A DNA stretch of 64,000 nucleotides from Myroides odoratimimus (GCF_001485415.1 NZ_BCMQ01000011.1:29390-93389), one strand, 5' to 3'. Counted from the stretch's first letter, positions 1 to 9,299 are shown. Translations and numbers: made by a program. The notes: generated by a model not told the origin, from the letters alone.

Positions 1-395
1 TAGCAAAACAGAATGCAGTAAGTAATGGAGTGGCTGTAGAAACGGTATTACAAGATGTATTACAACTAGAGAAGTTGAAGAGTCAGTACGATATTATAGT
101 GTCTAATCCTCCTTATGTACGCAACTTAGAAAAAGTAGAAATAAAAAAGAATGTATTAGATTATGAACCTCATCTAGCTTTATTCGTAGAAGATAATGAT
201 CCACTGATATTTTATAGAAAGATAGCTCTTCTAGCCAATAACAACTTACAAACAGGAGGTATGTTGTTCTATGAAATTAACCAGTATTTAGGAGAGGAGA
301 CTAAAACATTGTTTGAATCTCTTGATTTCACAGGTGTAGAGTTAAGAAAAGATATGGTAGGAAATGATAGAATGATTAAAGCTGTTAAACGATAA
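1..395 (+). CDS. prmC: PrmC (HemK) release factor glutamine methyltransferase, 3' part
   Basis: This is the C-terminal part of the enzyme that methylates the Gln of the GGQ motif in peptide-chain release factors, using SAM. The frame is open to the left edge of the window (first full codon at base 3, reading AKQNAVSNGVAVE), so the 5' end lies outside. The diagnostic IVSNPPYV motif, which positions the substrate glutamine, is followed by the family's EPHLALF segment and ends in MIKAVKR, as expected of a normal C-terminus. An internal GTG at 30 is not a credible start because the homologous sequence continues upstream. The downstream gene is convergent. The assignment is secure from the NPPY motif and its context. 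Confidence 0.93.
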   Translation, partial: AKQNAVSNGVAVETVLQDVLQLEKLKSQYDIIVSNPPYVRNLEKVEIKKNVLDYEPHLALFVEDNDPLIFYRKIALLANNNLQTGGMLFYEINQYLGEETKTLFESLDFTGVELRKDMVGNDRMIKAVKR

Positions 396-551
396 GTGAG
401 TAGAGTAATTAACGTCATAGAGATAAAAGCTTTTTCCTGCTGTAGTAGCTGAATTTATGGAATATTCTATTTCTAGTAGTAACACCTCACAAGTATTGTA
501 AGCAATTCTCATGAACTTATAATTAAGAATTTATTGAATAAGGACATATAA

Positions 552-588
552 ACTAATAAAGGCTATCACTAGGATAGCCTTTATTAGT
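552..588. terminator. Bidirectional intrinsic terminator between prmC and the RND operon
   Basis: A perfect 16-bp inverted repeat (552-567 with 573-588) has a 5-nt loop. It lies between two convergent genes, 10 bp beyond the stop of the minus-strand adaptor gene. The outer part of the stem is A/T only, so both directions have a U-rich run. Confidence 0.85.
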
Positions 589-598
589 TATAATTAGA

Positions 599-1810
599 TT
601 AATGAGCGTGTCCTCCGCCTCCTTCGTTTTTGATCAAGTGACTTTGAATATAGTAAGCGCCAGATAGTACAATCTCACTATCTTTAGGAATGTCTTGTAA
701 GACTGTTACCTGTGAGTATCCTAATTCTGATACTCCTGCTTTGACTTCTATTCTTTGGAAGTGATATGACATACCGCTTTCTTCTTTATGAGCATCTTCT
801 AGAATGAAAATAAACTCACGTCCATCTGCTTTGACAATCGCGTCATTAGGCAGAGCATCTACTGTTCTCTCTCCGATATGTACTAATGCATTAACATAAA
901 GTCCCGGTATCAGAGTCTCAGGTACATTGTCAATATTAGCATGTACGATTACGGTTTTAGTACCAGGTTCAAAAGATTTATTGATACTAAAAATAGTAGC
1001 AGTTACCTCTGAATTATTGATATTAGTAAAGTTAAAAGAGACCTTTTGTCCTATTTTGATAAAAGGCATGTCTTTTTCATACACTAATAAATCTAAGTGA
1101 ATTCTAGAGTTATCTACAATAGTAAATAGAGACTGCCCCGCCATAACATTAGTACCTATTTTGACTGGTATAGTAGCTATATTACCAGATATAGGAGATA
1201 CTATTCTCAGCGATTTAGAAATAGACCCAGGAGCTGTATTAACTAAGCTTAGTCTATTGCTTAAAGATTGGTATCTCGCGCGTTCTATATTTAAGTCTGA
1301 TTTAGTCTTCTGATATGTCTTTTCAGAGTTGACATTCTCTGCTCTTAGAGTTTGTTGACGTTTATACTCTAGCTCTAAATATTCTAATGTGTTTTTAGAA
1401 ACGAGGTATTCCTCTTGTAGCTGAATATATTTAGGACTATCTATAGTTGCTATTGTTTGCCCTTTTTTTACATAGTCTCCTAGATTCACATTGATATTTG
1501 TGATTGTACCACTTAAAAAAGAAGATACATCAGCCTGACTTTGAGCAGGAAGCTCAGTATTACCATTTACTCTAATGACATCACTTAAGTTTTTTTGCTG
1601 TATTTGTCCTAGTTGAATGTTAGAAGCAGTGTATTGAGCTTGGTTGAGCTCTACCTCTTTATTAGCAGATTCTTCTTTCGCTTCTGTTTTTGTAGTACTC
1701 TCTGTTTTTTCGTTTTCGTGATCATGACCAGAATGGTCTTCTTCAGCATTTTTACAGCTAAAGAATAGAATACTTGTAGCTATTGATAAAAATATAATCG
1801 ACTTTTTCAT
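599..1810 (-). CDS. RND efflux periplasmic adaptor subunit (CusB/CzcB type), lipoprotein
   Basis: This is a membrane-fusion protein that links an inner-membrane RND metal pump to its outer-membrane channel. It begins with a lipoprotein signal (SILFFSC, lipidated Cys at residue 19), followed by a His/Asp/Glu-rich stretch (DHSGHDHENE) that could bind metal. A barrel-sandwich/hairpin region follows: residues around 80-110 contain SFLSGTITNINVNLGDYVKKG, next comes a coiled-coil hairpin (about 120-180), then IVSPISGNIATIPVKIGTNV, the second half of the lipoyl-like fold. The C-terminus ends in GGGGHAH, another potential metal site. The gene follows the pump gene after 10 bp, so the two are co-transcribed. 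The metal cannot be read from this subunit alone. Confidence 0.9.
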   Translation of the reverse strand: MKKSIIFLSIATSILFFSCKNAEEDHSGHDHENEKTESTTKTEAKEESANKEVELNQAQYTASNIQLGQIQQKNLSDVIRVNGNTELPAQSQADVSSFLSGTITNINVNLGDYVKKGQTIATIDSPKYIQLQEEYLVSKNTLEYLELEYKRQQTLRAENVNSEKTYQKTKSDLNIERARYQSLSNRLSLVNTAPGSISKSLRIVSPISGNIATIPVKIGTNVMAGQSLFTIVDNSRIHLDLLVYEKDMPFIKIGQKVSFNFTNINNSEVTATIFSINKSFEPGTKTVIVHANIDNVPETLIPGLYVNALVHIGERTVDALPNDAIVKADGREFIFILEDAHKEESGMSYHFQRIEVKAGVSELGYSQVTVLQDIPKDSEIVLSGAYYIQSHLIKNEGGGGHAH

Positions 1811-1820
1811 TTCTCTGATA

Positions 1821-4800
1821 TTATTGGTTTACTAAATAATGTAGGGTATTGTGACTTAGGTTATACTGTAGAATAGCATCTAAGTAATTCATCTGAATCG
1901 CTAGTGCTGTTTCTACAGATTGAATGTATTCTACATAAGAGATATCCCCATTATTATAAGATTTCTTAGCGTGATCTTTGATAAGCGCAGCATTTTTTAA
2001 AGCGTTTTCTTGATAGTAATCGATTACTTTTTCTTGTGCTTTGATAATGTCAAATTGTTGTTGGACATTTTCTTCTAACTGTTTGTGCAGGTATTCTTTT
2101 TGCACTGTAGCTTGTTGTATTTCATACTTCATCGCTTTTACCTTAGCGTTTTGACTACCAAAGAAGATAGGTATAGAAATCCCAACAGTATAACTTGGTA
2201 CACGCAATTCTTTACCATAAGTGATAGGTAGTCCATTACTCCCTGTTACAGTTCCTGAATCTGATTTTATATTATAACCTAATGAGAAGTCAGGTAAGAA
2301 GTTTGCCTTCTCTAGTCTTCTATTTGCTTCTATTGTTTCGATCTCTTTTTCTGCTAGCTGAATAGTGTTGTTTAAACTCAAATCAAAGTCAACATCCGCC
2401 TCGTGTTTGTCATACACAATATCAGTGTTCATAGGGATGAAATCTTCCTCTAAGTTTAATAGAGCTTTTAGCTTAGAAGTTTCGTTGTCTATCCCTGTTT
2501 TATTTTGTGTGATAAGTACTCTTAACTCTTGTTCTTTAGCAGAAGCTACATTACTTTCCATCAGTGTAGTTTCACCTGTTTCATAGCGAAGCTTAGCTGA
2601 TTTAGAAAAATCCTTTAACAAGTCTGCTTGTTCTTTAAGTAGTACTTCTTTTGAAAGTGCATACAATAAGTTTTCCCAAGCTTGTCTTACTGCATATTCT
2701 GTAACATTAACAGCTCCTTGCTGTTGGATAACAGCGGTCTCGTAAGCCTTATTTAGAACAGACTTTTTCTTTCCATAGGTAAACGGTGAGAAAGATTGAG
2801 AAATAGACAAGGTAATGTCCTTTTTCTCTTTAGTGTCTAAATACCCAAAACCTGTTGAGATATCTGTTTTAGCTAGGTCAAAGTATGTTCCTATCATTTG
2901 CTTTTGAGCAATTGTATTATACTCTGCCGCTTTTATTCCTTTATTATTTGCTACGCTTAGTTCTAAAGCCTCTTGTAATGTAAGCTTTTTGACTTCTTGT
3001 GCTTGTGTACCTATCCCCATTAGTAATAATAGAGTAGAGGCTACTATAGTTTTATTTTTTTTGCCTATACCCAATCCTTTTTCTTCATAGTAATAGATAA
3101 TAGGCAAGACGATTAACGTTAAGATAGTAGCAGATATTAACCCTCCGATAACTACTGTAGCTAGGGGTTTTTGTACTTCTGCTCCAGCACTAGTGCTCAG
3201 TGCCATTGGTAAGAAACCTAGAGAAGCTACAGCTGCTGTAAGTAATACAGGGCGTAGACGTATTTTAGTTCCTTCTATAATTCTTTCGTATAAATCCATA
3301 CCTTCTTTTTTAAGTGAGTTAAACTGACCGATTAGTACGATACCATTTAATACAGCGACTCCGAAAAGTGCGATAAATCCAACTCCTGCTGAGATACTAA
3401 ATGGCATATCTCTAAGCCATAATGCAGCTACTCCACCGATAGCAGAAAGAGGAATAGCAGTAAAGATCATCAAGGACTGTTTTCCTGATTTAAAAGTAAA
3501 GTATAACAACACAAATATTAATGCTAGAGCTACTGGTACAGCTACCATTAATCGGTTTGTTGCTTCCACTAAGTTTTCAAATTGTCCTCCATAAGTGATA
3601 AAGTATCCATCAGGCATATCTAGTTTTTTATCTAAGATGGCTTGAATGTCATTCACCACACTTTTTACATCTCGTTCGCGGACATTAAATCCTAATACAA
3701 TACGTCTTTTACCATCTTCTCTACTGATCTGTTGAGGACCGTCTTCATAGTCGATATTAGCGATTTGCCCTAAGGGAATTTGTTGCCCATTCGCTAATGG
3801 GATAAACATATTTCTTAGGTTTTCAATATCTTGTCTAGAATTGCTTTCTAAGCGCACGACTAGGTCAAATCTCTTTTCTCCTTCATAAACTACTCCTGCA
3901 GTTTCTCCTGCAAAACCAGCTCTTACGACTTGACTGATTTCAGATATGGTAAGCCCATATAGCGCAAGTTTATCTTGATTATACTTAATCGATATCTGTG
4001 GCAATCCGCTTACTCTTTCTAGTTTAGGACTAGCTACACCAGGTACACCTGAGATTAGACCACTTATTTCATCTCCTATACTCGCTAGGCGATCTAGATC
4101 GTCTCCAAATACTTTAATCGCTACATCACTTCTTACTCCGGTCATTAGTTCGTTAAAACGCATTTGGATAGGCTGAGAGAATTCTGTCGTTACTCCCGGT
4201 ATTTCTTCTAGTGCTTCTTCCATTAGAGAGATAAGTTCCTCTTTGGTTTTAGCTGATGTCCATTCTTTTTTCTCTTTTAAAATAATAATCATATCGGCAG
4301 CTTCCATAGGCATAGGATCTGTTGGAATCTCTGCACTACCTATTTTTGAGATGACCATTTTCACTTCAGGGAAGCGCTCCATTAGAATCTGTTCTGCCTT
4401 AGTTGTAGTCTCTATTTCTTGAGATAGTGAACTACCAGAAGAGATAATAATATGTGTAGCTAAATCTCCTTCGTCTAGAGTAGGAATAAACTCACCTCCC
4501 ATACGACCGAAGACAAATAAAGCAATAGCAAATAATCCAAAAGCAATAGCTAGAACGATTCTTTTTATTTTAAAAGCACCTTCTAATACAGGCTTATACC
4601 AACTGTATAACTTGTCAATAATCTTATCACTAAAGTTTGGTTTTTCTTTGCCTGCTTTCTTCGATAAGAATAACGAAGAAGCCATAGGTACATAAGTAAG
4701 CGAAAGAATGAAAGCTCCTAGAATAGCAAATGACACAGTCATCGCCATAGGGCCAAACATTTTTCCTTCGATACCTGTTAAAGCTAATATAGGCAAGTAC

Positions 4801-6170
4801 ACGATTAGAATAATAATTTCTCCAAACGAAGCACTTGTTCTTATTTTAGACGAAGCAGTATATACTTCAGTGTTCATTTCGTCTTGGGTGAGCACCCTAT
4901 TTTTACCTGCGTGGAGTCGATGTACTATGGCTTCTACAATAATAACAGCTCCATCGACTATTAATCCGAAATCAATTGCTCCTAAACTCATTAAGTTACC
5001 ACTTACACCGAATAACTTCATCATAGAGATAGCGAATAATAAGGCTAGAGGTATCACAGAGGCTACGATTAGCCCTGCTCTCCAGTTTCCTAAAAGCAAT
5101 ACTAGTACAAATACGACAATCAATGCTCCTTCGATAAGGTTTGTTTGTATTGTACTAACTGTTTTATCTATTAACTTAGTTCTATCTATAAAAGGTTCTA
5201 TTGCTACCCCTTCAGGTAGTGTTTTTTCTATTTGAGTGATTCTTTCTTTTACCGCTTTGACCACTTCTTGTGTATTGGCATCTTTTAGCATCATCACCAT
5301 ACCACTCACATCTTCACCTTTTCCATCTTTAGTCACAGCACCATATCGAATACTGCTCCCGATGCGTACTTCTGCCACATCGCGTACTAATACAGGTGTA
5401 CCGTTGTTAGACTTTACTACGATTCGCTCTATATCTTCTATGCTTTTTACCATTCCCACACTTCGGATGAAGTAAGCATAAGGTTTTTTGTCAATATAAG
5501 CTCCTCCAGTATTCTCATTATTGGCTTCTAGTGCGTTAAATATCTCCAGGATAGAGGTGTTCATACTGTTAAGCAAGTCAGGTTTTATTGCTATTTCGTA
5601 TTGTTTTAATTCACCTCCTAGGGTGTTTACTTCAGCCACTCCTTTTACACCTACCAGTTGCGGTTTGATAATCCAGTCTTGTATAGTACGTAGATCCATA
5701 CTATTGTATCTTTCTTCGTAGCCATCTTTAGGGTAGACTACATATTGGTATATTTCGCCTAGCCCTGTACTCACAGGAGCTAACTCAGGTGTTCCTACTC
5801 CTTTAGGAATGACTTCTTCAGCAGTTTTTAGTTTTTCTGATATTTGATTACGAGCCCAGTATATATCCGTGTCTTCTGTAAATACTACAGTGATCACACT
5901 TAGTCCAAACCTACTGATAGAGCGAAGTTCCGTTATATTAGGAATGGGCTTTACAGCCTGCTCGATAGGATAGGTGATGAATTGTTCCACTTCTTGTGTT
6001 GCTAGTGTAGGAGAACTAGTGATAATTTGAACTTGATTATTGGTTATATCAGGTTGAGTATCCATTGGTAAATTAAGGAGAGAATAAGTCCCAAGCGTGA
6101 TTAACCCTAGAACAAATAGTCCAATAATAAACTTGTTGCGGATACTAAAATGTATGATTTTATCTAACAT
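1821..6170 (-). CDS. CzcA-type heavy-metal RND pump fused to a TolC-family outer-membrane channel
   Basis: This 1449-residue protein carries two parts of a tripartite efflux system. Residues 1 to about 1030 form a full RND permease (MLDKIIHFSIRNKFIIGLF start; two sets of transmembrane segments and porter domains). TM4 carries D400, D406 and E413 in DFGLIVDGAVIIVE, the signature known for divalent-cation (Zn/Co/Cd/Ni) pumps rather than Cu/Ag pumps. Residues about 1033-1058 look like a new signal peptide (basic KKNK, hydrophobic TIVASTLLLLMGIG, then TQAQ). Residues about 1059-1449 are a TolC/CzcC-type outer-membrane factor with heptad-like helical repeats. Such fusions are known in Flavobacteriia. 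The internal signal suggests that cleavage releases the channel after export. It is co-transcribed with the adaptor downstream. Confidence 0.92.
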   Translation of the reverse strand: MLDKIIHFSIRNKFIIGLFVLGLITLGTYSLLNLPMDTQPDITNNQVQIITSSPTLATQEVEQFITYPIEQAVKPIPNITELRSISRFGLSVITVVFTEDTDIYWARNQISEKLKTAEEVIPKGVGTPELAPVSTGLGEIYQYVVYPKDGYEERYNSMDLRTIQDWIIKPQLVGVKGVAEVNTLGGELKQYEIAIKPDLLNSMNTSILEIFNALEANNENTGGAYIDKKPYAYFIRSVGMVKSIEDIERIVVKSNNGTPVLVRDVAEVRIGSSIRYGAVTKDGKGEDVSGMVMMLKDANTQEVVKAVKERITQIEKTLPEGVAIEPFIDRTKLIDKTVSTIQTNLIEGALIVVFVLVLLLGNWRAGLIVASVIPLALLFAISMMKLFGVSGNLMSLGAIDFGLIVDGAVIIVEAIVHRLHAGKNRVLTQDEMNTEVYTASSKIRTSASFGEIIILIVYLPILALTGIEGKMFGPMAMTVSFAILGAFILSLTYVPMASSLFLSKKAGKEKPNFSDKIIDKLYSWYKPVLEGAFKIKRIVLAIAFGLFAIALFVFGRMGGEFIPTLDEGDLATHIIISSGSSLSQEIETTTKAEQILMERFPEVKMVISKIGSAEIPTDPMPMEAADMIIILKEKKEWTSAKTKEELISLMEEALEEIPGVTTEFSQPIQMRFNELMTGVRSDVAIKVFGDDLDRLASIGDEISGLISGVPGVASPKLERVSGLPQISIKYNQDKLALYGLTISEISQVVRAGFAGETAGVVYEGEKRFDLVVRLESNSRQDIENLRNMFIPLANGQQIPLGQIANIDYEDGPQQISREDGKRRIVLGFNVRERDVKSVVNDIQAILDKKLDMPDGYFITYGGQFENLVEATNRLMVAVPVALALIFVLLYFTFKSGKQSLMIFTAIPLSAIGGVAALWLRDMPFSISAGVGFIALFGVAVLNGIVLIGQFNSLKKEGMDLYERIIEGTKIRLRPVLLTAAVASLGFLPMALSTSAGAEVQKPLATVVIGGLISATILTLIVLPIIYYYEEKGLGIGKKNKTIVASTLLLLMGIGTQAQEVKKLTLQEALELSVANNKGIKAAEYNTIAQKQMIGTYFDLAKTDISTGFGYLDTKEKKDITLSISQSFSPFTYGKKKSVLNKAYETAVIQQQGAVNVTEYAVRQAWENLLYALSKEVLLKEQADLLKDFSKSAKLRYETGETTLMESNVASAKEQELRVLITQNKTGIDNETSKLKALLNLEEDFIPMNTDIVYDKHEADVDFDLSLNNTIQLAEKEIETIEANRRLEKANFLPDFSLGYNIKSDSGTVTGSNGLPITYGKELRVPSYTVGISIPIFFGSQNAKVKAMKYEIQQATVQKEYLHKQLEENVQQQFDIIKAQEKVIDYYQENALKNAALIKDHAKKSYNNGDISYVEYIQSVETALAIQMNYLDAILQYNLSHNTLHYLVNQ

Positions 6171-6383
6171 AGTAGTAATAGTCTTAAAAATGATTTGTGA
6201 TGTGTTGTATGGGCTAAGTAATACGCCATAACAAGAGTTAACTTTATGATTCTATAAGCCTGTATAGGATAACTACAATCTTGTTCTCTGTTAGAATATG
6301 TCTACAGAAATAAGTAGCTCTAAAGGTTCATTGAACAATATTATAGCTCAATGAATAGATAGAAATAAAAAGTTAAAAGGGTA

Positions 6384-6728
6384 TTAAGCAACTATCTTAG
6401 GTGGTTGCCAAATAGGATACTCCATTCTAATCACAGCATCTTTGTGATATGAAGGGATTTTGTGATTGTGTTTTACAGAAGAAAGGTCTATTACATTAAT
6501 AACTTCTGCCACAGTTAAAGAAACTGCACAACAAGAACAGCTACACAATGGAGAACACACATCTAAGTGGTCTATATCAGAGTCAGCCTGTTGTAAAGAA
6601 GTTAAGTGTATAGATTCTGTACTTTGAGTAATATTCAAATCAACATAACTATCCGCACAAGGATAGAAACTTATCGCTAGAAAAACTAACGAAAGAAATA
6701 AGTTTAATATGTTGTTGAATTGTTTCAT
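6384..6728 (-). CDS. Small Cys-rich exported protein, DUF6660-like
   Basis: This protein of about 114 residues has an N-terminal hydrophobic segment (FLSLVFLAISFYPC) and a dense Cys motif, DVCSPLCSCSCCAV, near residue 75, followed by a His-containing tail. This arrangement is what I recall of DUF6660 proteins, which sit next to CzcA-type pumps in Flavobacteriia. It lies 213 bp upstream of the pump gene on the same strand, which supports a metal-related role. The Cys cluster could bind metal, but that is inference. The longest open frame begins 39 nt further upstream at 6767; ATG 6728 (MKQFNNILNL) is preferred because it gives a normal signal-peptide start. Confidence 0.7.
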   Translation of the reverse strand: MKQFNNILNLFLSLVFLAISFYPCADSYVDLNITQSTESIHLTSLQQADSDIDHLDVCSPLCSCSCCAVSLTVAEVINVIDLSSVKHNHKIPSYHKDAVIRMEYPIWQPPKIVA

Positions 6729-6779
6729 AAGGCAAATATAGTAGAAAGAGATGAGATGATAAAACATAGACTATGTCTT

Positions 6780-6794
6780 TGCAACAGTGTTGCA
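6780..6794. promoter_or_regulatory. Perfect palindrome upstream of the metal-efflux locus
   Basis: TGCAAC-AGT-GTTGCA is a perfect 6+3+6 inverted repeat 52 bp upstream of the start of the DUF6660-like gene, in the 257-bp spacer shared with the divergent aldehyde dehydrogenase gene. It has the size of a dimeric repressor operator. No regulator gene lies beside it, so the binding protein is unknown. Confidence 0.35.
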
Positions 6795-6985
6795 TAGCTA
6801 AATATGGAATACAATAGACTCATACTACTGTTTATTATAGTACAACAGTTCTTGTTCTTATGAGATCCTTGTGTTATTCAGACTCACATTTGTTATATTT
6901 TCTTCGCTTATAGGGATTTAACATAAGTTTTTAAGTGTTTCATTTTCAATTAAGTAAATTAGTGGGAACTTAAAAAAATATAATT

Positions 6986-8386
6986 ATGAGTACACAGATA
7001 AAATCAAGTATTAAAACAATTAACCCAACTACGGGAAAAGAAGAAAAAGTGTATCCAGTGATGTCACCTGAAGAAATAGATAAGATCTTAGCTAAAGCAG
7101 ATAAGACCTTTCTGACATGGGGAAAGACAACGATAAAAGAAAGAGCAGCTATTATTCATAAAGTAGCAGAAGCTTTCAGAGCACGTAAGGAAGAGCTAGG
7201 AGCCTTAATCACTCGTGAGATGGGTAAACTACACAGTGAAGGGATAGGAGAAGTGCTATTATGTGCGGATATCTTTGACTTCTATGCTACTAATGCAGAA
7301 ACCTTATTAGCAGATGAAAAGATAAAAACACCTCACGGAGAAGCATTTATTAGTAAAGAACCCATAGGTACTATCCTTAGTGTACAGCCGTGGAACTTCC
7401 CATTCTATCAGATTACACGTTCTGCTGCTCCTAATCTTATGGCAGGGAATACAATGGTGTTAAAACACGCTTCTAATATTCCTCAATGTGCAGAGATTAT
7501 GGAGATAATCTTTAAAGAATGTGGTCTACCTGATGGGGTATACACTAACTTATTTGTGCCAGGAGCATCTATAGAAGCGATTATCGGTGATCCTAGAGTG
7601 AAAGCTGTAGCATTCACAGGAAGTGAGCCAGCAGGATCGAGTGTAGCTGCTGCTGCAGGTAAGCACATTAAGAAAACGACATTAGAGTTAGGAGGTAGTG
7701 ATGCTTTCGTGGTACTAGATGATGCAGATCTTAATAAAGCTATCAAAGGAGCCGTGGAAGGTCGACTATGGAATGCTGGTCAAGTATGTGTATCGCCTAA
7801 ACGTCTTATAATAGATAAGAAATTAGCTAAGGCGTTTATTGAAGGAGTGACTGAACAAGTAAAGCAAACAAAAGTAGGAGATCCTATGTCAGCCGATACT
7901 CAGTTAGCACCTCTAAGTAGTGAGAAAGCTAGAGAAGATGTATTAAAACAAGTGAAGAAAGCTGTAGAACAAGGCGCTAAGTTAGTCTATGGTGGAAATA
8001 AATTAGATAGAGAGGGATGGTTTATGGAACCAACTATTCTAACTGGTATCAAGAAAGGGATGGATGCCTATAGTGAAGAGATCTTCGGGCCTGTATTTAT
8101 GATTTATGAAGTAGAGAACGAGGCAGAGGCTATCGCATTAGCTAATGATACAGATTATGGATTAGGTGGTAGTGTATTCACAGAGAATAAAGAAAGAGGA
8201 GTGAAGGTCGCTCGTCAGATCGCTACCGGAATGGTGTATATCAACCATGTGACAGGTATCTCACCAGAATTACCTTTTGGTGGTACGAAGAAGTCAGGGT
8301 ATGGTAGAGAACAAGCGAAATACGGTATCCATGAATTCGTCAATGAAAAACTGATCAGAGTAACTGATATAGATAAAGCTTATTAG
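6986..8386 (+). CDS. NAD(P)-dependent aldehyde dehydrogenase (succinate-semialdehyde dehydrogenase type)
   Basis: This 466-residue ALDH-superfamily enzyme oxidises an aldehyde to its acid. The catalytic Cys268 lies in NAGQVCVSPKR and the general base Glu234 in LELGGSD, with the usual 34-residue spacing. PWNFPF (about residue 137) and FTGSEPAG mark the Rossmann cofactor site. EIFGPVF and PFGGTKKSGYGRE near the C-terminus complete the family pattern. The sequence most resembles the short GabD/YneI-like succinate-semialdehyde dehydrogenases, but the substrate is not proven. The gene is transcribed alone and ends in a strong terminator. ATG 6986 follows the A-rich tract aaaaaaatataatt, typical of Bacteroidota starts. 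Confidence 0.88.
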   Translation: MSTQIKSSIKTINPTTGKEEKVYPVMSPEEIDKILAKADKTFLTWGKTTIKERAAIIHKVAEAFRARKEELGALITREMGKLHSEGIGEVLLCADIFDFYATNAETLLADEKIKTPHGEAFISKEPIGTILSVQPWNFPFYQITRSAAPNLMAGNTMVLKHASNIPQCAEIMEIIFKECGLPDGVYTNLFVPGASIEAIIGDPRVKAVAFTGSEPAGSSVAAAAGKHIKKTTLELGGSDAFVVLDDADLNKAIKGAVEGRLWNAGQVCVSPKRLIIDKKLAKAFIEGVTEQVKQTKVGDPMSADTQLAPLSSEKAREDVLKQVKKAVEQGAKLVYGGNKLDREGWFMEPTILTGIKKGMDAYSEEIFGPVFMIYEVENEAEAIALANDTDYGLGGSVFTENKERGVKVARQIATGMVYINHVTGISPELPFGGTKKSGYGREQAKYGIHEFVNEKLIRVTDIDKAY

Positions 8387-8416
8387 TAGTAATAAGTACT
8401 TTTAATTGTTTAAGTG

Positions 8417-8450
8417 GAGGGTGTTCTTTATAGAACATCCTCTTTTTTTT
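8417..8450 (+). terminator. Intrinsic terminator of the aldehyde dehydrogenase gene
   Basis: An 11-bp stem (8417-8427 with 8432-8442, one G-T pair) has a TTAT loop and is followed by eight T residues, 30 bp after the stop codon. Confidence 0.92.
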
Positions 8451-8489
8451 ATATTCATTGGTTAATGAATTTTATATGACAAAGAATGT

Positions 8490-8573
8490 TCTGTAGAGGC
8501 ACAATACATTGTATCTAACGTGTAGTGTGTCTACCAGTAATGTTCTGTAGAGACGCAATACATTGCGTCTACC
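8490..8573 (+). repeat. Two REP-like palindromes left of the transposase gene
   Basis: There are two direct copies about 54 bp apart. The better one is the perfect 20-nt palindrome AGACGCAATACATTGCGTCT at 8551-8570, with GTAG before and TAC after. The other (about 8492-8517) is a degenerate version, GTAGAGGCACAATACATTGT and on. Both are preceded by the same AATGTTCT. The asymmetric flank fixes an orientation that is opposite to the copies on the other side of the transposase gene. Confidence 0.8.
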
Positions 8574-8597
8574 GTATAGTATGTCCATCAATATGAT

Positions 8598-9119
8598 TTA
8601 TAGGTTATTATAGAATTTGTCTTGTTTCCATGTAATAGGATTCATTATAATATAATTAGCAATCTTAATATAAGATTCTGCAGTTCGTATGATATGATCA
8701 TGATATCTTGGTTGCCAGAAAAAAGGAATATTTAGTGTGTAAGCATCTTTCTTTACTCCTACTTTAAATCCTCTTATTATAGAGCCTAAACTACCAGAAG
8801 TAACTTTGCATTCCTTTTTTAATGTGCTGTTGTCATTAAATGTGTTACTGTTGTTAATATGTAAAATACCATGTATATGATTAGGCATTATGATAAAAGC
8901 ATCAAAGATGACATAAGGATGATATGAAGGAATATTATTCCAACATTTTAATACGCTATGTCCTAATGGGCTCAAGATTATTTCTTCTTGTTGAATTGTA
9001 CCAAAGTAATTGATTCTATCTTTTGTACATATTGTAATAAAGTAAGTACCATTATTACTATAATCCCACCATTGAGCCCTGTTAGTAGGACTTCTATATA
9101 TTTTATTGTTTTGATTCAT
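8598..9119 (-). CDS. REP-associated tyrosine transposase (RAYT, Y1/HUH family)
   Basis: This 173-residue single-domain HUH nuclease is of the kind that recognises and mobilises REP palindromes. The N-terminus RSPTNRAQWWDYSNNGTYFIT is the family opening. The HUH metal motif is MPNHIHGIL (about residue 78). FFWQPRYHDHIIR and SYIKIANYIIMNPITW near the C-terminus contain the catalytic Tyr region. The gene is bracketed by copies of a GACGCAA...TTGCGTC palindrome, as expected for a RAYT and its cognate repeats. Length and motifs are complete, so it may be functional. RAYTs are normally single-copy domesticated genes rather than active insertion sequences. Confidence 0.9.
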   Translation of the reverse strand: MNQNNKIYRSPTNRAQWWDYSNNGTYFITICTKDRINYFGTIQQEEIILSPLGHSVLKCWNNIPSYHPYVIFDAFIIMPNHIHGILHINNSNTFNDNSTLKKECKVTSGSLGSIIRGFKVGVKKDAYTLNIPFFWQPRYHDHIIRTAESYIKIANYIIMNPITWKQDKFYNNL

Positions 9120-9186
9120 TGTTTTTGGTTTAAGTAATATCTACAAAAAGTATTCCTGTTTTTTTTAATGCATTTAAATACTGGGT

Positions 9187-9266
9187 GTTAGACGCAAAGT
9201 GTTGCGTCTCTACATGACCTTGATTGTGTGTATTATTCTGTTAGGCGCAAAGTATTGCGTCTCTCC
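9187..9266 (-). repeat. Two REP-like palindromes right of the transposase gene, inverted
   Basis: GACGCAA-AGTG-TTGCGTC (9191-9208) and GGCGCAA-AGTA-TTGCGTC (9245-9261) are each followed by TCTAC or TCTCC. The complement of that flank matches the GTAGA flank of the left-hand copies. The transposase gene therefore lies between head-to-head pairs of repeats. Confidence 0.8.
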
Positions 9267-9299
9267 TTATATCATTCGTGTAATTATCCCTCATTTCCT

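Noticed and set aside
4708..5235. Open frames on the plus strand inside the RND pump gene
   Set aside because: They are antisense shadows of a strongly conserved coding sequence, with no initiation context or homologous product.
6732..6739. Exact TAnnTTTG match (TATATTTG, minus strand) upstream of the DUF6660-like gene
   Set aside because: It ends only a few bases before the ATG, so the transcript would start at or inside the start codon. Chance in AT-rich DNA is more likely.
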